Of a DNA stretch of 64,000 nucleotides, positions 48,401 to 58,858 are shown in pieces. Positions within the stretch are counted from its first letter, which is position 1, and the number at the start of each line of letters is the position of its first letter. Source of the DNA: Silene latifolia (taxonomy: Eukaryota; Streptophyta; Magnoliopsida; Caryophyllales; Caryophyllaceae); contig NC_133534.1 in assembly GCF_048544455.1 (NCBI RefSeq), positions 34,658,217 through 34,722,216 on the forward strand, written 5' to 3'. Position numbers and translations under genes: made by a program. Below the pieces are notes generated by a model. It did not search any database, had not been told where the DNA came from, and saw only the letters and a program-made list of their open reading frames with translations.

Positions 48401-49247
48401 GATCCTTATGCGCTCTATTTCCTCCGCGTTGAAGGGGAAATTTGACTGAGAGTTTGTTTCCTTTGCAACGCTTAAGGTGCTGGCTCCATTGGCCTGGTGT
48501 GTTCCCTGCTGTCCGCGTCCACCAGTCCTTCCTCCCCTCTGCCAAAACTCCCTCTGTTGCTGCTCGCGCCTCTACGTCCTCTGCCTCTTCCACACGCCTT
48601 CACGGCTTCATAGCCATGCTTGTCATAACATGAATCTTCCGTGTGATGAACTTTACCACAATATGCGCACTGTGGTACATCTTCTTCATCTACTGCTGCT
48701 CCACATGTGGACGGTGGAACTCGAGAGTAGTTGGCAAGTTCGTCCCATATTATCTTGAGACGAGTATAATATTCTACCACCGACTCCCTTCCTTGCTTGC
48801 ACTCATTCAATTTTCCCTTCAATTGATGGACTCGCGGCGCGTTTCCAGCCGCATAACGTTCACGCAATTCGTCCCAAATTTCTTTCACACTGCCAGAGAA
48901 CGTGATGCTTGCGTGTAACTTGTCCTCAATGGAACTTCGTAACCATCCCCTTATCATGGCATTACTTTGCCTCCATGCCACCAATTCGAGGTTGTCTTCT
49001 CCCTCATCTCCTGCTGGTTTCCGACCTTCCCTTTGATGAATCCTAATTTGTTCTTTGCGTCTAATCCATTCAATTCTTGACAGCCGCAGCCCACAAATCG
49101 TAATTATCGCCATTGAATTTGGTTGTTGTGAGCGACATATTAGGACTATGAGAATGGTGGAGATAAAGCGGTGACGACATGGGTATAACTCGTTTCTCAT
49201 GTTCTCCAATTCTTTTTCCTGAATCGGTGAATCCTCTCCCTTCGTCA
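48401..49247 (-). pseudogene. Copia Gag
   Basis: Starts at MTKGEDSPIQEK near 49247. The UBN2-type capsid region contains GWLRSSIEDKLHASITFSGS and IWDELRERYAAGNAPRVHQL, then VVEYYTRLKIIWDELANY. A zinc knuckle CAYCGKVHHTEDSC lies near 48660, followed by an Arg/Gly-rich RNA-binding stretch (GRGRGRRG). The frame is lost near 48472-48500. Confidence 0.8.
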
Positions 49248-49253
49248 TTAGTT

Positions 49254-49318
49254 TTTTTTTTTTTTTTGTGTGTGTGTGTGGGGGCGGGGGGGGGGGGGGG
49301 GGGGTAGGGGGGGAGGGA
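49254..49318. repeat. Low-complexity T/GT/G tract replacing the primer site
   Basis: A T run, then GT repeats, then G runs lie between the gag start and the 5' LTR. The LTR end and primer site expected here are missing. Confidence 0.8.
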
Positions 49319-49324
49319 AGCAGA

Positions 49325-49512
49325 GGAATTAATGAGTAATTGTTAATGATATTAATCGAAAAAGGTTGGTACATATATACAACCCTAGCTCCAAGATATT
49401 AGGCAACTAATCTCCTAGAAATATACACAATCAAATCTATTCCTAATATACAACTAAAGGAATAACAAACATATAACAATTATTGACTAATAATATATAC
49501 AATATCTTTTCA
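49325..49512 (-). repeat. 5' LTR of the minus-strand copia element, truncated
   Basis: Nearly identical to 44676-44863, but lacks the LTR end that contains TGATAAAAGC in the other copy. Confidence 0.75.
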
Positions 49513-49910
49513 GCCCCCTACTCTTTCTTTAGTGTTTGTACTAAAATCAAAGGTAAACAAATGATTGGAACAGAGCGACTATATTATTCTCACAACAATT
49601 ATCTTACCAAAAACTTCTTCACACCAACAAATCTAAATTCACTTAAGAAACAAACAAATAGAGAAGCATATAAATCATCAACTAATATTTTTTTTTTTTT
49701 TAAGGAAAAAACTTTTTTTTGTAATTGATAAACATTGACATGAATAATAAACTACAAAATCCACAATCTCCTCCAAATCACTATAAAGTACCCCTCTATC
49801 TCAATCATTTGTTTGCCTTTTATATTTTTTATAAGGGGTATTTTAACAAAGGCATACAAATGATTGAGATGAAGGCAATACTACTTACAAGTGATACAAC
49901 TATACAAGTA
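49513..49910 (-). other. 3' flank of the monooxygenase gene
   Basis: A/T-rich, no coding frame. It probably contains the 3' UTR of the monooxygenase transcript. Confidence 0.45.
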
Positions 49911-52900
49911 TCAAGTATTGTTGAGCTGCCCACAATCAAAATCAGCCTTCTTCAGGAGTAACCCTGCTAAGAATGTTGCAAACACCTTATCCCTTAAAAA
50001 CCTTATAAATTTCCAGCTAGTTTGTTGCATTGAACCTACAAAATAACCTGTAGTAATGAGGTCTATTCCTCTCCATTTCCTCTCCTTTGCATATTTCCTT
50101 AAGCAACTTTCAATCTTTTCATACTCGACTTCATCACGCATCTCCGAACCCTTCAAAAACCCATCAGCGAGGTGTCTTGCAAGAACGATACTGTCCTCTA
50201 GAGCAGAACACGCGCCTTGTCCTAAATCTGGGGTCATAGGGTGAAGGGCATCGCCGGTTATGCAAATGTTGTCCTTGGTTATATCTTTCCATATGATCTC
50301 CCATGGAGGCCTTATTCTTAAGGGAGAACATATTATATCTTCGACTTTAGTGTTCTCTATGACATTCTTGATCTTGTCTTGTACTTTACCGAGGTTGTTT
50401 AGAACAAATTCCTTCAACTTTGTAGGGTTTTCTTTTATTTCCTCATCTACGTAACGAGAATTGTTAAAACAATTAATTTCTTAAGAGACGATCTCACACA
50501 TAAAAAACGTGAACAAGTAAACGGAACAAAACACAACTCTATTAGTGGGTAAAAGTGATTACTAAAAGATTCTGTTTTACGATAAATTTGTTTAAAACAG
50601 TCTTACATAAGTATATTTGTGATTATGAGACGGTCTCATACAAAACTAGAAAATGAGATGTTGAAATTGTGTATACCTTCTTCATGCAGAGGAGACCAAG
50701 TGAAAAACCAGTAAATGCTTGTAGCATCACAAGGGAGTATCCCATACCGCCTACCATTCCCCATAAATTGCAAAAATTTGGAGTCGAAACCATGATTTTC
50801 TTCGAAATCAACACAACCTCTTATGGCCAACCTATTGGTGAATGATGGCTTCTTAAATCCCAAAAATCGAGCTACTACAGAGTTCACTCCATCACACCCA
50901 ATCAGCACCTGTTTTCATACTTCATAGTATTGAACCGTCAGCGATACTTTTCGTCATCTAATTTTCCGTAAGGGTGGAATTTGTGTAGTACCTTGGTCTT
51001 TAGTATTGAACCGTCAGCAAGATGAAGCAGCTTAAAGAAGCCTGATATTTCGATGCTAACCACCTTGGAAGAGAACCTAATTGTGTTGGATGGCAACTCC
51101 TTTGCAAGAGTTTCTAGCAGTACTTTTCTTTTCACACATCGAACTTCATGATCTCCACTGCAAAATAAACAAATTGGACGAGGTTGGATTAAAGGGCAAT
51201 CATTCTATCAAATATGGAGGAGGTTGAATTAAAGGGCCCCTTGTTCGTTCCTGTTGGAAATAGGGGCTTTATTTGGCAAAGTCATTTTTCCATATTGTCC
51301 CTCATTGGTGAGGAAAAGAAAGATGTATGTGTTTATATATCTTATCTTGCCTTACACTATCACTAGTGGGTCAAGGGAGGTTTTTGTGGAAGCCTTGCGA
51401 GGTGCTTAATTCAGCTTGCGCGCGCGCCGTGCCCGTGCCCGGCCCAGATTTGGGATTTGGGATTTGGCAATCGCCTGCGGCGGGCTATGCCTATCTTTTT
51501 GGGCCGGTCCAGCGTGTGTGTTTTTGCTGCTTCTGTTTTGGTATAAGAAACAGTCAATCCGACTGTTAGTGGGTGAGCAAAAGGCTCATGTTCCTCAGGC
51601 CTTGACTGCTGCAGTTTAGGGGCACGTTTTTAGCTTCAGAACTGCTTCAGTTCTGCTATAAATAAGACCCTGCGTTCAGCTTCTAAAAAACACATTCTTT
51701 CACACTCTTCTTCCTCTCTTCTCTTCTGTTCTCTAAATTATTTCTGGGTATTGCTCAATTTCGTTCCAAGTCTCTCTGTCACGAGTGGGCGTGAGGTGAG
51801 GAGGTCGTAGTGTGATCCTTGGGGAACTACAGGCACTAGCCGATCGCCACCACGGTCGTGCACGGGCAAATAGTTTTCAAGGCGGTGGCATCCTACCACG
51901 GCACTACTTCTTACGGTTCTATCTTTCGATCTTTTCGCTTATTTTCGATTCGAGTTCTTCTCTGTTACGCAATTAAAACAACAATTTGAAAACTATTTTT
52001 TGTTGTTCTTTGTAACCATGTCGTTAGTTCGAAAATTGCTCCCGAATCGCGAAATTGGAGTCATTAGATGGTCATAATTATAAGCGCCGGTCCCGAAATT
52101 ATTGATGTATTTTGAGCGATTAGATATTGATTACGTCTTATTTAATGACCCGCCTAAACCTATCACCCCTATCGATCCGAGAAGACCCCTCCTCCCTCTA
52201 AAGATGTTAAGTCCAATGAAGAGGATATTGCAAAATTTGTGAAAGATAACAAAACCGCTAGGTGGCATATTCTGAATAATATGACAAACACCCTTTTCGA
52301 CTTATTTCTTTGTGAATAAGTCGCTAAATTTATTTGGGAGTCTTTAGAAACTAAGTATGGGGCTGATGATGCGGGGAAAAAGAAGTATGTTGTGGGAAAA
52401 TGGTTGGGATTTCGGATGGTCGACGGAAACCCATCATGGATCAAGTCCATGTCTATGAAAACTTATGTGCTGATGTTGTGAATGAGGGCATGAAACTTGA
52501 CGATATCTTTGTAGCTAATGTTTTGCTAGAGAAATTCCCTCGATCCTGGTCCGATTACCGAAACCAACTTAAGCATAAAAAGAAAGACTGTCCCTTAAAG
52601 AACTTATAGGACATATGAGGACCGAGGAGGCTAATCGCCTTAAAGACCTTCCCGCTAGTCAATCTCGTGATCTTTTCGCCGTTATTCTTCTTTGTTAAAG
52701 CTAATTTGGTTGAGTCCGGTGGTCCGTCTAATCCGAGAAATATAAGGGTAAGGGTAAGGCCAAGGTTGGTCGGGTAAGAACCAGGGTCCCGCTAAGAAGA
52801 ATGGTCCAGGGAAGCATACCAAACCGGTTCCTAAGATTCGTAAAGTCGCTAAGGGCCCTATTGTTGCTATGTCTGCGGAAAACCTGGGCACAAAGCCTAC

Positions 52901-55900
52901 CAATGCTCGAGAAGAAATCACGAGGCCCATGTTCTTTTGGATCGATGATGTTATTGTTGTGTGGTTGTGGAAGCTAATCGGTGGGTAATATTCTTTGAAT
53001 GGGTCTTCTTTGAATGGGTCTTGAATCGGAGCTTCGAGACACCTCTGGCCGATAGGGGTTTATTTGCCGAGTTCGAGGAAGTTTGATGGGGAATGCGTCT
53101 ACATGGGTAATTCTTCATCCGCAAAGATCACAGGCAAAGGCAAGATCTTTCTCAAACTCACCTCGGGGTAAACACTTGCTCTCAGTAATGTTTTATTTGT
53201 ACCCTCATTGCGTCGAAACCTTGTGTCTGGTGCCTTGCTAAACAAAACTGGTTTGAAACTTGTTTTTGAGGCTGACAAGGTGGTAATGTCGCGTAATGGG
53301 GAATTTGTGGGCAAGGGTTATCTGTCTGGGGGTCTTTTTGTATTGAACTCGATTTCGCTATTAATAATATCGCAGATCTTCTTCTCGCTTATATCGCCGA
53401 GTCTATTGATATTTGGCATGGTAGGTTAGGTCATGTGAATGTGGATTATATTAAAAAACTTAGAACTATGAGTTTAATTCCGAGTTTGACGAGTCAAGAA
53501 TTCTCTAAATGTGCTAGCTGTGTTGAAGCTAAGTTTACAAAGAAGCCTAGTAAACCTGTGACTACTAGGAACACGAGTCTTCTTGAGTTAATCCACACCG
53601 ACCTAGCTGACTTCAAAAATGTTGCAAGTAGAGGTGGCAAGAATTATTATGTTACGTTTATAGACGATCGTTCTAGATACACCCGTGTCTATTTGCTTAA
53701 GACTAAAGATGAAGTAGAACAATCTTTTATAAACTTTAAGAATGAAGTTGAGAACCAACTTGATAGAAAAATTAAAAGGGTAAGGTCTGATAGAGGTGGT
53801 GAGTATAAATCCAGTTATCTAGCCGACTTTTGTCGCAAAACGGTTTAATACATGAGACTAGTCCACCTTACTTACCCCAATCCAATGGTGTAGTTGAACG
53901 TAAAAATAGAACCTTAAAAGAAATGACGAATGCTATGCTTTTAAGTTCTGGCCTATCTGACGATATGTGGGGGGAAGCAATTCTTTCAGCTTGTCACATT
54001 CTTAACCGTGTACCTCATAAGAAAATTGACAAGACACCCTACGAGATTTGGAAGGGCTATCCTCCTAACCTGAGCTTCCTTAGGGTATGGGGGTGTTTAG
54101 CTAAAGTGGGTTTACCTGATTTTAGGAGACCTACCGTTGGACCTAAGACCTATGATTGTGTGTTTATAGGTTATGCTCAAAATAGCTCTGCTTATAGATT
54201 TATGTCTTTGAGTGACCGTTCTATATCCGAGGCTAGAGATGCCGAATTTTTTGAGCATGTTTTTCCTTTTCGGAAAAACCGTTGTACCATCTCCTAGTTT
54301 ATCCATTGCTGCATCTCCCGATTTGTCTTCACATGCTAGAGTTAGCTCTTCTATCTTTTTTGTTGAACCTAGAAGAAGTAAAAGACCTAGATGCCCAAAG
54401 AACTTTGGTGATGATTATGATACAACTATGTTATCTGAACTTGGATACACTGTTTGTGCTAGTGATGAGTTTGTTTCAAACCTTTTAATAGAAGATGACC
54501 CAAAAACCTATAGTGAGGCAATGAAATCCATTGATGCTAATTTTTGGAAAGATGCTATTAAAAGTGAACTTGACTCTATTGTGTCAAATCAGACTTGGGA
54601 GTTGACTGATTTACCTAAAGGTAGTAAACCCATTACAAGTAAATGGATCTTTAAAAAGAAAATGAGACCTGACGGTACAATAGAGAGGTTCAAAGCTAGA
54701 CTTGTAGTTAGAGGCTTTACACAAAATAAGGGTATTGATTATTTTGATACTTACTCTCCTGTGACCAAAATTTCGACTATTAGGACTCTTGTCGCCTTAG
54801 CTGCTATTCATAACCTTGTTATACATCAGATGGATGTTAAAACTGCCTTTTTGAATGGTGAACTAAGGAAAGAGATCTACATGTCTCAACCTAAAGGTTT
54901 TGTGATTGAGGGTCAAGAGAGTAAAGTGTGTAAACTGAACAAGTCACTTTATGGACTGAAACAAGCACTTAAACAGTGGTATGAGAAATTTAACAACACT
55001 TTAATAAGTAATGGCTATGTGGTTAACAATTCTGATTCATGTGTTTATTCAAAAAAGATGGAATCTGATTGTGTAATTATATGCCTATATGTTGATGACA
55101 TGTTAATACTTGGTAATAATTTGGAGGTCATAATTAGAACAAAAGTTTTTTTGTCATCACAATTTGAGATGAAGGACTTAGGAGAAGCCGATGTTATCCT
55201 AGGAGTTAAGGTCATCCGAAACCCCAATGGAATCTGTCTAAGTCAATCTCATTATGTTGAAAAAGTGTTGAAAAATTTTAATCGCTTTGATGATGTGCTG
55301 CTAGAACACCCTATGATCCTAGTGTACACTTGTGTAAAAACTTGGGCAAGAGTGTTTCCCAAGAAGAGTATGCTAAAATCCTAGGTAGTGTGATGTTTTT
55401 AATGAATGTACTCGACCGGATATTGCTTATGCGATTAGTTAGTAGATCGAGTCGTTATACACATAACCCTAGTAATGAACACTGGAATGCTCTTCGTCGT
55501 TTACTAAAATACCTAAAAGGAACAGTTGACTTATGTTTGCATTATAGTAAATTTCTGTTTGTGTTAGAGGGATATTGTGATGCGAATCGGGTTCATGCAG
55601 TAACGATGAGATCTGTTCTACTAGTGGTTATGTCTTTACCATGGGTGGAGGTGCTATATCGTGGAAGTCCTCTAAATGACTTGTAGACGCACGCCTACCA
55701 TGGAATCTCGAGTTCATAGCTCTTGAGTTGGCGAGACAAGAGGCCGAATGGTTGAGAAACCTTTTAGCCGATATACCAAGATGGGGCGGACGGTTGACAC
55801 CGGTCTCCCCGCACCGTGACTCGCAGTCGCTATTGGTGTGTTGCAAAGAATAGTGTCTACAATTCAAGAAGAGACACATTCGAATAAGGCACGCCGCAGC

Positions 55901-57747
55901 TTAGACAACTCCAAGACAACGAAGTGATTGCTTTGGACTATGTGAAGTCCGAAAACAATCTTGCTGATCCCTTTACTAAAGGGTTGACTAGGAGACTAGT
56001 CTTTGATACGTCGAGGGGAATGGGGCTTAAGTCCTTAGGTCAAGAGTGAGACTTGACTAGGTCTAAAGCTTCTATTCCTATGGCGTTGTATGATTCATAG
56101 CCTTTATGGTGGTGCTTTGAGACGCACTTGATGGATCATACACCAGGTTGGACTTAGGTCCTTAATGACTCATGTGAGAAGTGCTATTGAGAAGCACTTG
56201 AGTCACCTACGTAGGTGTAACGATCATTAGACTATGAGAAGTCTTCTGATCACATCTATTAGTACCGAGGTAAACGCATAACTCTAAAAGAGCGCGTTGC
56301 ACTTTCGCGGAACGATCTTAATTTGAAGGTATGATATGTGTTGTGGAGGGTATCGACCGAAGCTCAGCTAGGAATTCAAATCGCAAGATATTCTCTCATT
56401 TTGTAAGTAAGTTGTTTCCTCATTACACTAAAGTGTCAATTCAAATCGAAAGATATTGATACCTAAGTATCCAATCCTTCCTTTACCCAGAATTCTTTTC
56501 TTTGTCTCTCGGCGCCCCTAGTGGGGATTGTTGGAAATAGGGGCTTTATTTGGCAAAGTCATTTTTCCATATTGTCCCACATTGGTGAGGAAAAGAAAGA
56601 TGTATGTGTTTATATATCTTATCTTGCCTTACACTATCACTAGTGGGTCGAGGAGGCTTTTGTGGAAGCTCTTGCGAGGTGCTTAATTCGACTCGCAGAC
56701 ACGCGCAGCGTCTTGTGCCGTGCCCCGTCCGGCCCGGATCCGGATTTGGGATTTGGGATTCGCCTGCGGCGGGCTATGCCTATCTTTTTGGGCCGGTCCA
56801 GAGTGTGTGTTTTTGCTGCTTCTGTTTTGGTATAAGAAACAGTCAATCCGACTGTTAGTGGGTGAGCAAAAGGCTCCTGTTCCTCAGGCCTTGACTGCTG
56901 CAGTTTAGGGGCACGTTTTTAGCTTCAGAACTGCTTCAGTTCTGCTATAAATAAGACCCTGCGTTCAGCTTCTAAAAAACACATTCTTTCACACTCTTCT
57001 TCCTCTCTTCTCTTCTGTTCTCTAAATTATTTCTGGGTATTGCTCAATTTCGTTCCAAGTCTCTCTGTCACGAGTGGGCGTGACAGTGAGGAGGCTGTAG
57101 TGTGATCCTTGGGGAACTACCGGCACTAGCTGATCGCCACCACGGTCGTACCGGGCAAATAGTTTTCAAGGCAGTGGCATCCTACCACGGCACTACTTCT
57201 TACGGTTCTATCTTTCTGATCTTTTTCGCTTATTTTCGATTCGAGTTCTTCTCTGTTACCGCAATTAAAACAACAGTTCCATTAAATTAAGTTTAGTTTG
57301 TTCCATTAAATTAGACGTACAGATGACTTACTATGAGAGTTCAGCAGTTTGTACTCCTGCCTCAGTAGAAGTTGCAATTATCCTGAAACCATAATAGTCT
57401 TACATACAATATGAGTATACATACTAATCAGTTGGATATTATTTACCCTGAGAGACGAGTATGGTGTTGGCGGAGAGAGTGAGCGACACCAAGAGCATCC
57501 AAAGCTTTCCAAGCATTAGTCCAAGTAACGAAGGCAGCCCCAGTAACTCTGAGTGTATCATATGATTCCAATACCAATGCTCTTAATCCCACCCTACAAT
57601 AACGAGTATGGTATTTTAATCAAACATATGGAATTCATATGAAATAAGGGAGTACTCCGTATAAATAGAGTACCTGTGAAGAGCAAGTGCAAGTGAGAGA
57701 CCGGCAATTCCACCACCAACAATAACAATGTCTTGTATTGTTTCCAT
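49911..57747 (-). CDS. FAD-dependent monooxygenase (MO1/MO2-like), 401 aa, with a retrotransposon in intron 3
   Basis: Six exons join in phase to 402 codons including the stop: 57747-57674, 57593-57447, 57382-57332, 51157-50992, 50908-50677 and 50446-49911. All borders are GT/AG. The N-terminus [16 protein letters not shown] carries the GxGxxG FAD-binding motif at residues 11-16. The DG motif follows in [15 protein letters not shown] (about 150-164). The second FAD motif [15 protein letters not shown] begins near residue 288. Order, spacing and length fit plant class A flavoprotein monooxygenases of the MO1/MO2 group, which hydroxylate small aromatic or related substrates using NAD(P)H and oxygen. 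The substrate cannot be told. Intron 3 is about 6.2 kb because it contains a copia element on the opposite strand; no exon is damaged, so the gene may still work. Confidence 0.85.
51252..51983 (+). repeat. 5' LTR of the intronic copia element
   Basis: TGTTGGAAAT to AAAACAACA. TATA box TATAAATA at 51657-51664, preceded by the hairpin CAGAACTG-CTT-CAGTTCTG. The transcription start is probably near 51690. Confidence 0.95.
51984..53430 (+). pseudogene. Degraded gag and protease of the intronic copia element
   Basis: Short open pieces in different frames: a Gag-like segment near 52400-52609 ([18 protein letters not shown], then [20 protein letters not shown]) and a protease-region segment near 53200-53360 ([19 protein letters not shown]). 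The intact protease active-site motif was not found. No primer site of the initiator-Met type follows the LTR. Confidence 0.7.
53435..56050 (+). pseudogene. Integrase, reverse transcriptase and RNase H of the intronic copia element
   Basis: Integrase: Cys pair in CASCVEAKF, Asp in LIHTDLADF, Asp in [10 protein letters not shown], Glu in NGVVERKN; a frameshift lies near 53840. Reverse transcriptase frame 54212-55384: [13 protein letters not shown] and YVDDMLILG are both present. RNase H (55330 to about 56050) is broken into frames, with recognisable HYSKF, GYCDAN and SDNKADPFTK-like pieces. A second frameshift lies near 54290. Confidence 0.85.
56529..57275 (+). repeat. 3' LTR of the intronic copia element
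   Basis: Copy of 51252-51983, with TATA box at 56946-56953. It directs transcription antisense towards exons 3 to 1 of the monooxygenase gene and may give antisense RNA. Confidence 0.95.
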
Positions 57748-57845
57748 GTTATATATGAGCCTCAATTATTTTATTTTTTTTCAAGGAGAGCCTCAATTAT
57801 TGTTGATTGAATGTAAGTGGATTATGTAAAGTGATACGGAGTATA

Positions 57846-57853
57846 TATTTATA
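57846..57853 (-). promoter_or_regulatory. TATA box of the monooxygenase gene
   Basis: TATAAATA on the minus strand about 100 bases upstream of the ATG at 57747. Confidence 0.55.
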
Positions 57854-58858
57854 GGCAAAAAAGTAGTAATGGGTTTATCTACAGCAATTGAGAGTTGTGA
57901 TATACGGAGTACTATATCTCTGTCATGGATGACAGTAGCAAGCAGCCAGGAATTGAAGTGATGATGCATACGATTACGACTTACGAGTGAGAGGCAGAGC
58001 AATAATAAGACGGTCCAAATGTAAGCAGTTTTTTAATAAAATGTTAATCATTTAATGACAAAATATTATAAATAAAGTCGTCACTTTTTACCCTGAAAAT
58101 AATGTTAAAATTTTATCAAAAAATAGTAACATTTTATCGTAAAATAACTACATTTTGTCAATCTTATTTCAAATAGGAAATAGCCCGTCTAAAATAAGAA
58201 ATTGCGAAATTGGATTTTAGAACAGGAATTTAAAACGTCAACTCTCTTATTTAAGTTTGTACTAGTGGTGGGGTACGATACTGACATTTTCTAGTGATTT
58301 TTGCCATTTATTCGAAATTGGAACCTCTCCATTTCCTTTCTCTCCATTTCCTCTTACAATCTCCTATTACTGTAATAATTTCTTCTTTTATCCTCATTTT
58401 CCTTTATTTTTATGCGTAAATTTAAAACCGTTAGATGTTGTCAATATGCGATCCGGGCCATTAATAGGTACTTTTCTCTCCATTTCTTTTGAAGAAATGG
58501 AGAGAAAATGGGCTCCATTTATTCCACCCTTGCAAACTCCATCAAACACCCGCTATTTGCAGCTAATGTTGGGACTGGCGAGTGGTGACAACCGCAACAC
58601 CAACATAAATGATCCTAATAAAAAGATGGTAAGATTAGTAAACAGCCAGTATGGAGAATTGTCAAAATATTCGACAAGGCATAACTTTAAGGTTATACTC
58701 CATAAGTATTTGTCTATTGATACAACTGGTAAGAAATAAAAACAATCGTTCCCCTTTCAAACACAACCAAATGTTAAATGTAAAATTCAAAGCAGGCAAA
58801 CTTCAATGCTACATGATTTTTTTGTCCCTCTATCCGAGCTCAGCCACCTTTGCCTGCC
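57854..58858. other. Intergenic, promoter of the monooxygenase gene and 3' flank of the splicing-factor gene
   Basis: No coding frame is credible. A perfect 17-bp inverted repeat with a 3-base loop lies at 58472-58508. Several short ACTCCGT motifs are present near the monooxygenase start. Confidence 0.5.
58472..58508. repeat. Perfect 17-bp hairpin
   Basis: Arms TTTTCTCTCCATTTCTT (58472-58488) and its exact complement (58492-58508), loop TTG. Confidence 0.9.

Larger units (their letters stand above)
44648..49512 (-). mobile_element. Decayed Ty1/copia element with short LTRs
   Basis: The minus-strand order is LTR, gag, protease, degraded integrase, reverse transcriptase, RNase H, LTR. The LTRs are short (about 0.2 kb). 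The left one begins TGATAAAAGC, and both end AATATCTTTTCA on the + strand. Flanks ACCCC (44643-44647) and GCCCC (49513-49517) match at four of five and may be the target duplication. Frameshifts are numerous, the primer site is lost and a Tourist MITE splits the RNase H region, so it is long inactive. It ends about 400 bp past the monooxygenase stop codon. Confidence 0.85.
51252..57275 (+). mobile_element. Ty1/copia element inside intron 3 of the monooxygenase gene, 6.0 kb
   Basis: LTRs 51252-51983 and 56529-57275, flanked by a perfect 5-bp duplication GTTCC (51247-51251 and 57276-57280). The internal region has degraded gag, partial protease, integrase, reverse transcriptase and RNase H on the + strand, opposite to the gene. 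The LTRs differ by scattered substitutions and several indels, so the insertion is not recent. Frameshifts in gag, integrase and RNase H make it non-autonomous. Confidence 0.95.

Noticed and set aside
46482-48918. Several + strand ORFs of 60-100 codons
   Set aside because: All lie opposite the minus-strand copia pol and gag and have no features of their own.
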